A DNA stretch of 64,000 bases from Pseudorhodobacter turbinis (lineage in GTDB: Bacteria; Pseudomonadota; Alphaproteobacteria; Rhodobacterales; Rhodobacteraceae). Under the pieces are notes generated by a model. It saw only the letters and a list, made by a program, of their open reading frames with translations. It did no database searches and had not been told where the DNA came from. Location of the stretch: NCBI RefSeq assembly GCF_005234135.1, contig NZ_CP039965.1, positions 372,001-436,000 on the forward strand, in the 5' to 3' direction. The stretch's first letter is position 1; every line of letters starts with the position of its first letter. This document shows positions 28,107 through 36,538 of the stretch, in pieces. Position numbers and translations under genes: made by a program.

Positions 28107-28207
28107 CCGTGACAACTCGTGACACCCCATAGGGTGTTGTCACGGTTGTCACGCTGGATTGACCACTTTCAAAGAGTGACTTGTCACGGCTTGTCACGGT
28201 GTCACGC
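28107..28207. repeat. Iteron-like array, putative replication origin of the island
   Basis: The 9-mer TTGTCACGG or close variants occur at 28137, 28146, 28181, 28191 and 28200 on this strand, and inverted at 28107-28115 and 28118-28126. Some copies abut and others are 9-10 bp apart, one helical turn. The inverted pairs flank an ACACC-N6-GGTGT palindrome. The array lies between the helicase stop and the connector start, where iterons bound by a Rep protein are expected. Confidence 0.75.
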
Positions 28208-29368
28208 ATCGGCGCACCTCCATGCAAAACCATCAATCACGCGGATGATCTCTTTCTCTTGCAGCGACTTCCACGCCCGCCCGAAGGCTTGACGCGCCGC
28301 GCTATCGCTGCCCCCATCGGTCAGGTGGTGACGGTCGCAAGCCTCGCGCCAGTGATCCAGTGAGACGCATTGACGGTTTGTCGGGAAGTCCTCGCCGTGC
28401 TTAACCTCGCCATGCGCTGCCAGTGCATCCCCGAAAGCCTGCATTGCGATTAGGGCTTGGCCTTTCAGGCGCGGCGCGCGTTTGGCTGGTGCTTCGGTCG
28501 GCTCGACAACCGCCGATGATACCTTGTCGCCATCTTCATCAATCCCAAGGAAAACCGATTTCAGCGTATAGGCAAAGATAGCCCCGCAAGTCATATCGCG
28601 TTGCTTCTTCGTCTCGGCCAGTATGACAGCCCCGTCACGGGTCAATTCGATTTCGGTATCTGCCGCCGCCCGCAAGCTGCCACTGCCCCGCGCGCCCTTG
28701 CTGGTGTCCTTGCCGCTGTGGTGAATAACCATCACATGCGCCCCGGTCTTGGCCCGTAGAAGATCCACGCTCCGAACAAATGCGCCCATATCTTTGGCGG
28801 TGTTTTCGTCTCCGTTGCCCATAGACCGCGCCAATGTGTCGATCACGATCAGCGCCGGGGCGGTGCCTTCTGATAACGCATCAATGAGGTGCTGCGCGTC
28901 CTCGCTTGTGCATAGGTCCAGCGTTGTGGACAGCAAGAGAAAATCGGGGTTGTCGTCTATCTGCTCGGCAAGGTCCGGTCGATCCCGTCTAATGGCCTCG
29001 ATGCGGTTGTTGATCCCCGCGCCACCCTCACCCGCGACATAGACGACAGGGCCGGGGCAGGTCTGACAATCCCGAACCTTATTCCCGTGCCACGGCTTGC
29101 CCGCTGCCACATGCAGGGCCAAATCTAGGGCGTAGAAGGTCTTGCCCACGTTGCTTTCCCCGTAGACGACAGAGAACGCCCCCTGATCCAGCCAGCCCTT
29201 GACCAGATAGCGCGACGACAAAACCGCCTTGATCTTGCTCAACGGTTTAAGCTGCAAAGATAAGTCAGCCGCCCGCGCATTGGATTTAGGCACGATATAG
29301 CCCGCGCCCATCTCGGCCCGGTGCATGGCGTCAATCTCGGCCATGCGGTCGAATCCCCCGTCAGCCAT
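28202..29368 (-). CDS. RepA-type AAA/RecA-fold helicase
   Basis: 388 residues. A RecA-like ATPase core with Walker A YGESNVGKTFYALDLALHVA near 70-90 and Walker B ALIVIDTLARSMGNGDENTAKDM, then VMVIHHSGKDTSKGARGSGSLRAAADTEIEL. This is the pattern of hexameric RSF1010 RepA-like helicases often found in prophages and satellites. The C-terminal 100 residues resemble a winged-helix tail. It overlaps the iteron array with its 3' end. An IS3 element begins immediately before the ATG, so its native leader was cut off; the IS end now offers a GGGGGGG run 7 bases ahead as a possible substitute ribosome-binding site. Confidence 0.85.
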   Translation of the reverse strand: MADGGFDRMAEIDAMHRAEMGAGYIVPKSNARAADLSLQLKPLSKIKAVLSSRYLVKGWLDQGAFSVVYGESNVGKTFYALDLALHVAAGKPWHGNKVRDCQTCPGPVVYVAGEGGAGINNRIEAIRRDRPDLAEQIDDNPDFLLLSTTLDLCTSEDAQHLIDALSEGTAPALIVIDTLARSMGNGDENTAKDMGAFVRSVDLLRAKTGAHVMVIHHSGKDTSKGARGSGSLRAAADTEIELTRDGAVILAETKKQRDMTCGAIFAYTLKSVFLGIDEDGDKVSSAVVEPTEAPAKRAPRLKGQALIAMQAFGDALAAHGEVKHGEDFPTNRQCVSLDHWREACDRHHLTDGGSDSAARQAFGRAWKSLQEKEIIRVIDGFAWRCADA

Positions 29369-29439
29369 GGTAATCCCCCCCGAAAGTAAGGGGCTGCGGA
29401 AGTAGAATTTTCTCGGCAAGATGAACGAGGAGATTTTGA

Positions 29440-29703
29440 ATGAAAATGACCAGATATAGCGAACCCCAGATCCTTGCGATCCTGCGCCAAGCCGAAGGTG
29501 GTGTGCCGGTGGCCGAGCTTTGCCGTGAACATGGCATGAGCAATGCGTCGTTTTACAAATGGCGTGCGAAGTATGGTGGCATGGATGCATCCATGGTCAG
29601 CCAGATGAAAGCCATGGAGGAAGAGAACCGCAGGCTGAAGCGGATGTATGCAGATCTGAGCATGCAGGCGGACTTATTGAAGGAAGCCCTCGGAAAAAAG
29701 TAA
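29440..29703 (+). CDS. IS3 transposase OrfA
   Basis: 87 residues: HTH of the IS3/IS911 type ([43 protein letters not shown]) and a leucine-zipper-like helix ([29 protein letters not shown]). AAAAAAG stands directly before the stop at 29694-29700, the standard slippery heptamer for a -1 frameshift into OrfB. OrfA alone binds the ends and restrains transposition; the fused OrfAB is the transposase. Confidence 0.93.
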   Translation: MKMTRYSEPQILAILRQAEGGVPVAELCREHGMSNASFYKWRAKYGGMDASMVSQMKAMEEENRRLKRMYADLSMQADLLKEALGKK

Positions 29704-29726
29704 CGGGGCCATCTCAGCGCCGCGAG

Positions 29727-30527
29727 ATGGCCGAAACGGCGGTAGAGCGACGGGGCGTCAGCATCGCGCTGGCGTGCCGGGCCTTCGAGGTCAGCGAGAC
29801 CTGCTATCGTTACAGCCCGAAGCTGAAAGACGAGAACGAGGTGATCGCCGATCTGCTGACAGGGCTGACGGATGCGCGCAAGACTTGGGGATTTGGCCTG
29901 TGTTTCCTGCATTTGCGCAACGTGAAGGGGCATCCGTGGAACCACAAGCGGGTCTACCGGATCTACTGTGAGCTGGAACTGAACCTGCGCATCAAGCCGC
30001 GCAAGCGGCTGAAACGGGAGAAGCCTGACGTTCTGGCGGTCCCGAACAGACCGAATGTGACCTGGTCCATGGACTTCATGGCGGATCGCCTCGGCGACGG
30101 CAGGGCTTTTCGGCTTTTGAATGTGTTGGACGACTTCAACCGCGAAGGGCTGGGGATCGAGGTTGATTTCTCGCTCCCTGCCGAACGGGTCATCCGCAGC
30201 CTTGATCGCATTATCGAATGGCGCGGAAAACCGGGCACGATCAGGGTCGACAATGGGCCGGAATATATCAGCGAAACACTGAGAAAATGGGCTGAGAAAC
30301 ATAGTGTTACGATCCAGCACATCCAACCCGGACAGCCCCAGCAGAACGCCTATGTCGAGCGCTACAACCGGACGGTTCGGCATGAATGGCTGGATCAATA
30401 CATCATCGAAAGCATCGAGGAGGCTCAGGATCAGGCCACACAATGGCTCTGGACATATAACAACGACCGCCCGAACATGGGCATCGGCGGCATCACACCC
30501 GCTATGAAACTGAAAATGGCCGCGTAA
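29727..30527 (+). CDS. IS3 transposase OrfB (DDE integrase domain)
   Basis: The frame is open from 29559, so it can be fused to OrfA by -1 frameshifting; the first internal ATG is at 29727. The DDE triad is complete: Asp in WSMDFMAD, Asp in RVDNGPEY and Glu in [11 protein letters not shown] helical HTH_21 segment precedes it ([23 protein letters not shown]). No damage is visible, so the element should be able to transpose. Confidence 0.93.
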   Translation: MAETAVERRGVSIALACRAFEVSETCYRYSPKLKDENEVIADLLTGLTDARKTWGFGLCFLHLRNVKGHPWNHKRVYRIYCELELNLRIKPRKRLKREKPDVLAVPNRPNVTWSMDFMADRLGDGRAFRLLNVLDDFNREGLGIEVDFSLPAERVIRSLDRIIEWRGKPGTIRVDNGPEYISETLRKWAEKHSVTIQHIQPGQPQQNAYVERYNRTVRHEWLDQYIIESIEEAQDQATQWLWTYNNDRPNMGIGGITPAMKLKMAA

Positions 30528-30566
30528 GTTCTACAGATGCACCCCGTTAAAAAGGGGGCGATTACC

Positions 30567-30600
30567 CCGCAACCTCTCAATGTTAACCTATGCGGTCAAC
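30567..30600 (-). promoter_or_regulatory. Displaced leader of the helicase gene: Shine-Dalgarno and operator-like repeat
   Basis: Reading the minus strand, GTTGACC-GCATA-GGTTAAC (30600-30582, one mismatch in 7-bp arms) is followed by GAGAGG (30578-30573) and six bases to the IS edge. With the IS removed, GAGAGG would stand six bases before the helicase ATG at 29368. This reconstructs the original ribosome-binding site and a possible operator of the replication-head operon. Confidence 0.6.
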
Positions 30601-30762
30601 TTGAGGGTTATTCGTGCTTGTTGGAAGTCACTGCCGACCGCAATAAAGGGGTCAAAAATCTCTGGCGGTTACAGTGTGGTGACACTTAGCGCCCATGCTG
30701 CGACTTGAGTAGTAAAACTAACTATAATTTGCATTTTGCAGCGGATACATTGTCCGAATGCA

Positions 30763-31101
30763 TCAATCGAACAAGAAATTGCTTCCCGCGTAACTTCCAT
30801 CAATAGGGTTTGCTTCAATATCGACTATGTATCTTGTGCGAACGGTCCCGCCGAACGAATTTTGTGCGTCAACATACCCTGCAACTTTGAATCTACATTC
30901 ACCTTCGAATACCACTATCACGTTGCTATCTCGATAGTTTGGAAAGTCGGAAGTGCTTGGCGATTTCAATCTTCTGGATATTAACTCTTGTGACGCCACG
31001 AACGCACCTAGTTTTCCATGCTCATCGTTCAAACAGTTATCTGCCGGATCGTAGCAACCAGAGAGTGCAAAAAAAGCCAGCCCGCAAGGCAAAAACCTCA
31101 T
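30763..31101 (-). CDS. Hypothetical lipoprotein, possible island cargo
   Basis: 112 residues starting MRFLPCGLAFFALSGCYDPADN, a signal peptide with lipobox LSGC. The mature part has several cysteines and a run of beta-prone segments (VIVVFEGECRFKVAGYV). It is more AT-rich than the surrounding genes and the codon choice differs, which suggests recent acquisition. No family recognised. It lies between the IS3 and the second integrase operon; a role in phage exclusion or adhesion would be speculation. The 160 bp to its right hold nothing I can identify. Confidence 0.6.
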   Translation of the reverse strand: MRFLPCGLAFFALSGCYDPADNCLNDEHGKLGAFVASQELISRRLKSPSTSDFPNYRDSNVIVVFEGECRFKVAGYVDAQNSFGGTVRTRYIVDIEANPIDGSYAGSNFLFD

Positions 31102-31222
31102 ATAAACCTCTATATTCATATATACGCTAGCCATTTATGTCACGCATTGAATGAACCAAGCTCTTCCACCGAAGTACCTATTCCGTACTGTTTGCACAAT
31201 GCAGAATCCGTAAGAGTTTTGA

Positions 31223-31825
31223 TCAGTCAGTAGGCTTCAGTGCAACCTCACGCTCTCTGGTCATCGCTTCATATTCCTGAACCGTTCGAGCGGTGATTTG
31301 AAAAGCTTTGGCTGTGTCAACGATAGCGTTCTTGTGTGCTGAACCTTTCGCGATTTCATCCCGCAACATTTCCATCACCGCAACCACATCAGGATGCCCG
31401 ACACCTTTTCCTGGCCTGCCCTGAAGTTCATTGTGTACGGTTGGCGGTATTGGCGCAAACAATTCTGCCAATAATTCACGCTCACCAGCCCCAAGGGCGG
31501 GCTGTCCTGATCGAAGCATGATCGCCAGTGCATCACCGGTAACAGCGGGGCTTTTACCCTTGCCACCACGCCACGCAGCGCTTGCACGGCGCACCGCATG
31601 GGTGAACATGGTTTCACCAATCGGTTGCTTTCTGGCCTTGCGTAGCTGTCCGGTGACAGCCAGCGCCAACAACTCCAATCCAGCCGGGTTAAGTGACTGT
31701 TCGCTGCAAAGGATAGCCCGCAACGGCGCACCTTCAATCGCAACATCAACGCCAGCTTGGGGGCGAATACCGGTAGCCGCGCGCCTTACTGCATGAGAAA
31801 ATTCGGTATCATAGGGCCGGATCAT
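31223..31825 (-). CDS. Hypothetical protein coupled to integrase 2
   Basis: 200 residues, mostly helical. The C-terminal part (VVAVMEMLRDEIAKGSAHKNAIVDTAKAFQITARTVQEYEAMTREREV) has the look of a helix-turn-helix with DTAKAFQITARTVQEY as recognition unit. Its ATG overlaps the stop of integrase 2 as ATGA, so it is made from the same transcript. It could be a recombination directionality factor or regulator, but the length is unusual and I do not recognise a family. Confidence 0.6.
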   Translation of the reverse strand: MIRPYDTEFSHAVRRAATGIRPQAGVDVAIEGAPLRAILCSEQSLNPAGLELLALAVTGQLRKARKQPIGETMFTHAVRRASAAWRGGKGKSPAVTGDALAIMLRSGQPALGAGERELLAELFAPIPPTVHNELQGRPGKGVGHPDVVAVMEMLRDEIAKGSAHKNAIVDTAKAFQITARTVQEYEAMTREREVALKPTD

Positions 31826-33105
31826 GCTGGTAGTTCCTGCACTTCGCGCAACATAAATTCTTCAATTCGTTGCATTGGTTCGCGTAAATCATCGGTTGTT
31901 ATATCACCAATATAACCCGCCGTTACATCACTGGTGTTGCCGCTAATGTGGTTCAACAATCGCTTCAACTTATAGCCTGAAATGTCCAAACTATTTGCAA
32001 CGGCTGCAAAGGTGCGGCGCAAATCATGCGCGGTCACACGCAACCCGACCATAGCTTCAATGCGCGTGAACGCGCTGCGCAGATCGCCTGAAACTTCATT
32101 GTTCGCGTTGCCGAAAACATAAAGGCCGGACACCTCTTTCCGCGCTTCCAAAATTCCCAATAGCTTAGGACCAAGCGGCAACTGGTGGTCATCGCGGTTT
32201 TTCGTATCTCGAAAGGTTACGGTTCCACGCTTCATATCTACATCGGTCCACGCAAGCGCGGGGTATCCATCTTCCTTGTTGCCGAAAACCTCCGACAATC
32301 TCGCACCGGTCAACAAGATGAAAATCAAACCGTCCCGATGTTCCGCACCAAACTTCAAGGGGGTAAGTTCCTTGTCTGTAAGAAGCGTTTTCACTGCCTC
32401 AACCCAATGTGGGATATCTTCGCGTTCAAGGCGCGTTTTCTTCACTTTGGTATCTGCCCACTGCCCGCGCTTCCTAAGCCGATCAACGGGGTTATTCACA
32501 ATGATCGGCGCGGCATCATCGCTATCAACGTTCACATGGTTCAGCGCGGCCCGCAGGTATCTAAACGCCAGATTAGCTTGCGTTGGTGCATCTGCTGCAA
32601 ACATGGCGTGACGATCCCTCACCATGTCGCCAGTGATTTCAGTCACAGCTATGCCCATCCAGTCGCTAAAGTGCCGTTGGCAAACTGTGTGAATATCACG
32701 GATTGTTCTTGCCTTCTTTAACTTCACACCCGAACCGTAACCACTTCCCTTTTTCTTTGGCGCATCCGCATAATCCTTGAGCGCTTCCGCCAAGGTTATC
32801 GTCTGCGCTTCCTGTAATTTTCTTGCCGTGTCTTTTTTCGCCCGTTCAAGGACTGGATCAACGCCGCGATTGAAGTTGTAAGCATGTTCAACAGCTACGT
32901 CCTTTGCCTTGCTCAAAGGCTTGAACAGGTCCACACGCCCGATTGTCACGCGGCGCTTTTTACCGTTCACACGACCGTCAAAAATGAAGGTTTTGGCCGT
33001 TGGCGTTGCGCGCAGACCAAACCCCCTAGGCGTGTCAAACCAGTACAGCTTTTGTCCGCTTGCTGGATGATCCAGCGCGTTAATCGCTTCCTTTGTGAGT
33101 TCCAT
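31822..33105 (-). CDS. Tyrosine integrase 2 (P4-type, Arm-DNA-binding DUF4102)
   Basis: 427 residues. The N-terminal arm-binding domain (MELTKEAINALDHPASGQKLYWFDTPRGFGLRATPTAKTFIF) is the DUF4102 type of P4-like integrases, followed by a core-binding domain and a catalytic domain with Arg in LTGARLSEVF, HxxR in AHDLRRTFA, His in RLLNHISG and Tyr in TAGYIGDI. Start 33105 is chosen on family match. It lies 160 bp from attR and reads away from it. It is unrelated at sequence level to integrase 1, so the island has two complete recombinases. Confidence 0.92.
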   Translation of the reverse strand: MELTKEAINALDHPASGQKLYWFDTPRGFGLRATPTAKTFIFDGRVNGKKRRVTIGRVDLFKPLSKAKDVAVEHAYNFNRGVDPVLERAKKDTARKLQEAQTITLAEALKDYADAPKKKGSGYGSGVKLKKARTIRDIHTVCQRHFSDWMGIAVTEITGDMVRDRHAMFAADAPTQANLAFRYLRAALNHVNVDSDDAAPIIVNNPVDRLRKRGQWADTKVKKTRLEREDIPHWVEAVKTLLTDKELTPLKFGAEHRDGLIFILLTGARLSEVFGNKEDGYPALAWTDVDMKRGTVTFRDTKNRDDHQLPLGPKLLGILEARKEVSGLYVFGNANNEVSGDLRSAFTRIEAMVGLRVTAHDLRRTFAAVANSLDISGYKLKRLLNHISGNTSDVTAGYIGDITTDDLREPMQRIEEFMLREVQELPA

Positions 33106-33137
33106 CTTTGCGCCCTCGCTTACCATGTAACAACTAT

Positions 33138-33264
33138 GTAACCAATGTGTAACCACGCCAGTTAGCAGTCATTGGTGGCTTCAACGGATTTGTTAGGGCA
33201 ATAACTCTAAGCAAACAAGGCTTTTTATTGATTACACGCGATGGTTAGTGGCAGTTAGTAACCA
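33138..33264. promoter_or_regulatory. GTAACCA repeats between integrase 2 and attR
   Basis: GTAACCA occurs at 33138, 33149 and 33258, with related GTAACAA at 33127 and further GTTAG/TTAGT motifs between. The last copy ends one base before the att core. Repeated short motifs flanking an att core are typical arm-type integrase sites. This suggests that integrase 2 acts at this end. Confidence 0.5.
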
Positions 33265-33265
33265 C

Positions 33266-33320
33266 ATGCACCGGATTGCAAATCCGAGTAGACCGGTTCG
33301 ATTCCGGTACCCGCCTCCAA
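33266..33320 (+). repeat. attR: right direct repeat of the island
   Basis: Exact 55-bp copy of the tRNA-Cys 3' part (see 19535). It lacks the 5' half and D-arm, so it is not a functional tRNA gene. It marks the right boundary of the inserted DNA. Confidence 0.93.
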
Positions 33321-33816
33321 AATTTAAAGCACTTCATTGATTTTATTATATTTTTAACCTGACAATATCTACTACTCGCCAAAAGACCCGCCATCCTGCT
33401 TGCGCTTGATTGCAACTGAATACCTCAGACATTGTTATGAAGTGTTGATACCTGAACAAGATTCGGTAACCTCAATTTTTCAAGACACATTGCACTGGAC
33501 CTGTCCCGCTTTGATGCCTCCCCAAGTGCTCGTCTTAGCCACCTTTTGTTCGAAAGTGACGGGGCTTTTCTAGCCCGGTGTTAAAATATTCGACTGCAGG
33601 TTGTGATAGACACTGTCTTGATCCTCGCGTCGAGTGATCGACAAGTCCTCTTCCGTCAGCGCCACAGCAAAGCCTGCCGCCTGCGGGAAAGGCTACAGAA
33701 ATGCAGTCCACGGCAGTGACGCAAGCGGGATAAGACCGCTGCCACGTATGATTTTCCCCGTTCCACTTTCGGCCATAATCGGGCATATCTGTTCCATCCA
33801 AAGAATGAGGCCCAAA
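33321..33816. other. Intergenic stretch between attR and serS
   Basis: About 500 bp, AT-rich at the island side. No open frame with family similarity is seen; the in-frame upstream extension of serS lacks similarity to SerRS. A weak hairpin GGGCT-TTTCT-AGCCC lies near 33560. It presumably holds the serS promoter, which I could not place with confidence. Confidence 0.5.
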
Positions 33817-35109
33817 ATGCACGATATCCGCGCGATCCGAGAGACCCCCGAAGCCTTTGACGCCGCCCTTGCACGGCGCGGTCTTGAGGCGCTATCCCCC
33901 CGGATCTTGGAAATTGATGCCGCCCGCCGCGCCAAGATCCTGGCCGCCGAAACAGCGCAGGCCGCCCAGAATGCGGCATCGCGTGATGTCGGCGCAGCCA
34001 AGGCCGCTGGCAATGACGAGGAATTCAACCGCCTACGCGTGCTGGTCGCCGAGAAAAAAGCCGAAGTTGCCCGCCTCAATGAAGGGGCCGCCACCGAGGA
34101 TACCCGCTTGCGTGATCTTCTAGTCGCAATTCCCAACCTGCCCCTGCCGGTGGTTCCCGATGGCAAGGATGAGGCTGACAACGTCGAGATCCGCCGCTGG
34201 GGCACGCCCCGCACGCTGGATTTCAAACCGCTGGAGCATTACCAACTTCCCGCCGCCCTGCCCGGCCTTGATTTCGCCACCGCCGCCAAACTTTCCGGCA
34301 GTCGCTTTGTGGTTCTGAAGGGCGCGATGGTTCGGCTGCACCGTGCGCTGGCACAGTTCATGCTTGATACCCACGTCGAAGAACACGGGCTGAATGAAGT
34401 CTGGACGCCGGTTCTGGTCAAGGATGAGGCGATGTTCGGCACCGGCAATCTGCCGAAATTTGCCGAGGACAGCTATCAGACCACCAATGGCTGGTGGCTT
34501 ATCCCGACGTCCGAGGTCACGCTGACCAACACGGTCGCCGGGGATACGCTTGACGAAGCCCAGCTTCCAATCCGCATGACCGCCCATACGCAGTGCTTCC
34601 GCTCCGAAGCCGGGTCAGCGGGGCGCGATACATCGGGGATGTTGCGCCAACACCAGTTCGAAAAGGTCGAAATGGTCAGCATTACCACGCCCGAAGCCTC
34701 AATGGCCGAGCATGACCGCATGACAGGCTGCGCCGAGGCGATCTTGCAAAAGCTGGAGCTGCCCTACCGTGTTGTGGTGCTTTGTGCTGGCGATATGGGG
34801 TTTGGCGCGATCAAGACACATGACCTTGAGGTCTGGCTGCCGGGACAGGATACCTACCGCGAGATCAGCTCCGTCTCGGTTTGCGGTGATTTTCAGGCGC
34901 GGCGGATGAACGCCCGCTATAAACCCGCCGCCGGTGGTAAGCCCGATTTTGTGCATACGCTCAACGGGTCGGGGGTGGCCGTCGGGCGTTGTCTGATCGC
35001 GGTTCTGGAAAACGGACAACAGGCGGATGGTTCGGTCCAATTGCCGGCGGCGCTGCATCCCTATTTGCGCGGCAAAAGCAAGATCACGGCCGCAGGCGAG
35101 CTGGTCTGA
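33817..35109 (+). CDS. serS: Seryl-tRNA synthetase
   Basis: 430 residues, class II synthetase charging tRNA-Ser and tRNA-Sec. The N-terminal long coiled-coil arm that grips the tRNA variable arm spans about 30-105 ([20 protein letters not shown] ... [16 protein letters not shown]). Class II motifs 2 and 3 are visible as [30 protein letters not shown] and [18 protein letters not shown]. Start 33817 follows GAGG and gives the family N-terminus [22 protein letters not shown]. Before the island inserted, it would have been the next gene after tRNA-Cys. Confidence 0.97.
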   Translation: MHDIRAIRETPEAFDAALARRGLEALSPRILEIDAARRAKILAAETAQAAQNAASRDVGAAKAAGNDEEFNRLRVLVAEKKAEVARLNEGAATEDTRLRDLLVAIPNLPLPVVPDGKDEADNVEIRRWGTPRTLDFKPLEHYQLPAALPGLDFATAAKLSGSRFVVLKGAMVRLHRALAQFMLDTHVEEHGLNEVWTPVLVKDEAMFGTGNLPKFAEDSYQTTNGWWLIPTSEVTLTNTVAGDTLDEAQLPIRMTAHTQCFRSEAGSAGRDTSGMLRQHQFEKVEMVSITTPEASMAEHDRMTGCAEAILQKLELPYRVVVLCAGDMGFGAIKTHDLEVWLPGQDTYREISSVSVCGDFQARRMNARYKPAAGGKPDFVHTLNGSGVAVGRCLIAVLENGQQADGSVQLPAALHPYLRGKSKITAAGELV

Positions 35110-35118
35110 TAATTCCAG

Positions 35119-35145
35119 CCCCGCGCGGGAATACCCTGCGCGGGG
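35119..35145. terminator. Bidirectional terminator between serS and the transglycosylase gene
   Basis: CCCCGCGCGGG and its near complement (CCC-T-GCGCGGGG) pair around an AATA loop. It sits between the convergent stops at 35109 and 35147. Confidence 0.7.
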
Positions 35146-35146
35146 G

Positions 35147-35767
35147 TCAACTGCCCAAGATCACCCGCACATAATTGCGCGTCTCGGCATAGGGCGGGAT
35201 GCCGGAGTGTTTCTCTACCGCGCCCGGCCCCGCGTTATAGGCAGCCAACGCCAAGCGCCAACTGCCGAATTTATTATACATCATCCGCAAATACCGCGCG
35301 CCACCCTCAAGGTTTTGATGCGGATCATGGATGTTGACCCCAAGTTTGCGCGCCGTTCCCGGCATCAACTGCGCAAGACCCGTGGCACCGGCATGGGATT
35401 TGGCCGTCGGATTCCAGCCTGATTCTTGCTGCACCAAACGCAAGAACAGATCCTCGGGAATCGAATGTTTGCGCGCCACCGCCTTGGCCACCGAAAGATA
35501 CTGTCCTTTGTAGCTGCCATTGAAACGGGGGATATTGGTGCTTGATGGCACGACGACCGGATTGGGTTGCAAGCGCACAGAGGCCGAATATTGCTTGGAA
35601 AGTCGGTTATCCAGCAGCTTTGTCTGGGTTTTGAACACTGTCTTGCGCGAATGCGATTTTCCTGAAAGCACCAGCGCCTCAGCCGCTACAGGGCTGTGGG
35701 CCGCCCCCCCCGAAACAAGTGCCGCGACAAACAGAATACCGAAACCACGACGCATAAAACCGTCCAT
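35147..35767 (-). CDS. Exported lytic transglycosylase (SLT domain)
   Basis: 206 residues: signal peptide ([31 protein letters not shown]), a basic linker, then a C-terminal SLT domain. The catalytic Glu is in [33 protein letters not shown], followed by [45 protein letters not shown]. It cleaves peptidoglycan glycan strands to 1,6-anhydro products in the periplasm. Start 35767 has GGGG upstream; a GTG two codons earlier is less likely. Confidence 0.92.
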   Translation of the reverse strand: MDGFMRRGFGILFVAALVSGGAAHSPVAAEALVLSGKSHSRKTVFKTQTKLLDNRLSKQYSASVRLQPNPVVVPSSTNIPRFNGSYKGQYLSVAKAVARKHSIPEDLFLRLVQQESGWNPTAKSHAGATGLAQLMPGTARKLGVNIHDPHQNLEGGARYLRMMYNKFGSWRLALAAYNAGPGAVEKHSGIPPYAETRNYVRVILGS

Positions 35768-35957
35768 AAACACCCCGACAATGGTGGTAGTCTACAAGAT
35801 GACGAGGGGTAAAATCTACCCCCACCAAATGCCGCGCCTTCTAGTTGCGACCTCTGCCCAGCCCGCGTATACAAATGCCAACCGTCATGGCCCCGAGAGG
35901 CTACGTCAGGCAACACAATTTTGCGCCGCAAGCGGCGTTTCAACTACGGGGGGCCAC

Positions 35958-36467
35958 ATGGCTGGATCGGTTAACAAGGTAATCATCATCGGAAATTTGG
36001 GCCGCGACCCAGAAGTGCGCAGCTTTGCCAACGGCGGCAAGGTGGTGAACCTGCGTATCGCGACTTCAGAAAACTGGCGCGACAAAGCCACCGGAGAGCG
36101 CAAAGAGCGCACCGAATGGCATTCCGTCGCCATCTTTGATGAGAATATCGCAAAAGTCGCAGAGCAATATTTGCGCAAAGGGTCCACCGTCTATTTGGAA
36201 GGCCAGCTTGAGACACGCAAATGGCAAGACCAAGCCGGTGCAGACCGCTATTCAACCGAAGTGGTGCTGCGCCCGTTCCGCAGCAATATGACTATGCTTG
36301 GCGGCAAGAATGACGGCGGGTCGGGCGGCGGCGGCGGTGGCTATGAAGACCGCGGCGGTTATGAGGGTGGATCCTCGTCTCGTGGTGGATCGAGCGGCGG
36401 ATACGGCGGCGGCAATGCCCCATCCGGTGGCGGGCGTTCTGACATGGATGACGAAATCCCGTTCTGA
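35958..36467 (+). CDS. ssb: Single-stranded DNA-binding protein
   Basis: 169 residues. The OB-fold (about 1-112) begins [21 protein letters not shown] with the conserved aromatic and basic DNA-contact residues ([44 protein letters not shown]). A long Gly/Ser/Tyr-rich linker and the acidic tip DMDDEIPF follow; the tip recruits replication and repair proteins. The complete length and intact tip indicate the functional housekeeping copy. Confidence 0.97.
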   Translation: MAGSVNKVIIIGNLGRDPEVRSFANGGKVVNLRIATSENWRDKATGERKERTEWHSVAIFDENIAKVAEQYLRKGSTVYLEGQLETRKWQDQAGADRYSTEVVLRPFRSNMTMLGGKNDGGSGGGGGGYEDRGGYEGGSSSRGGSSGGYGGGNAPSGGGRSDMDDEIPF

Positions 36468-36510
36468 TTTTCGCGCCTGCATCTATGTAAACTTGCGACG
36501 TATATCTATT

Positions 36511-36538
36511 AAAGGGCTGGCATTTGTCAGCCCTTTTT
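36511..36538 (+). terminator. ssb terminator
   Basis: AAAGGGCTG and CAGCCCTTT form a 9-bp stem with an 8-nt loop, continuing into TTTTT. The T-run abuts the stop of the convergent MATE remnant. Confidence 0.85.

Larger units (their letters stand above)
29369..30566 (+). mobile_element. IS3-family insertion sequence, complete
   Basis: About 1.2 kb. The ends are imperfect inverted repeats beginning GGTAATC(C/G)CCCCC and continuing with GGGG-TGC and GTAGAA blocks at equivalent depth. It carries orfA and orfB with a frameshift signal. I see no clear 3-4 bp target duplication at the flanks (CAT versus CCG if the ends are as drawn), so the exact boundaries could shift by 1-2 bases. It looks intact and potentially active. 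Confidence 0.85.
19535..33320. mobile_element. Integrated 13.8-kb island, capsid-forming phage-satellite-like
   Basis: It is bounded by 55-bp direct repeats of tRNA-Cys. In order it holds: integrase, AlpA-like regulator, MerR-like protein and a small protein (all leftward); a divergent HTH repressor pair; portal, prohead protease, capsid, HNH nuclease, large terminase and head-tail connector (leftward); an iteron array; a RepA-type helicase; an IS3 insertion; a lipoprotein; a hypothetical protein; and a second integrase. There are no tail, baseplate, holin or host-lysis genes. The gene set matches the definition of capsid-forming phage-inducible chromosomal islands, known from other bacteria, rather than a complete prophage. 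Alternatives are a prophage shortened by deletion, or two tandem elements that lost the central att site. Confidence 0.8.

Noticed and set aside
29369..30566. Target-site duplication around the IS3
   Set aside because: Flanking triplets and quadruplets do not match for any plausible boundary, so none is claimed.
30567..31222. A third att copy between the two halves of the island
   Set aside because: I read this stretch and the region around the IS3 for the tRNA-Cys core and found no match.
33266..33320. A possible second tRNA-Cys gene at the right end of the island
   Set aside because: Only the anticodon arm, T-arm and acceptor 3' strand are present; the 5' acceptor strand and D-arm are missing, so it is attR.
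19535..33320. Gene transfer agent cluster
   Set aside because: GTA clusters in this group have tail and baseplate genes, a different gene order and no flanking tRNA repeats or integrase. This region lacks tails and has both att sites.
33634..33816. An N-terminal extension of SerRS
   Set aside because: The upstream in-frame codons have no similarity to SerRS, while the ATG at 33817 has a ribosome-binding site and the family N-terminus.
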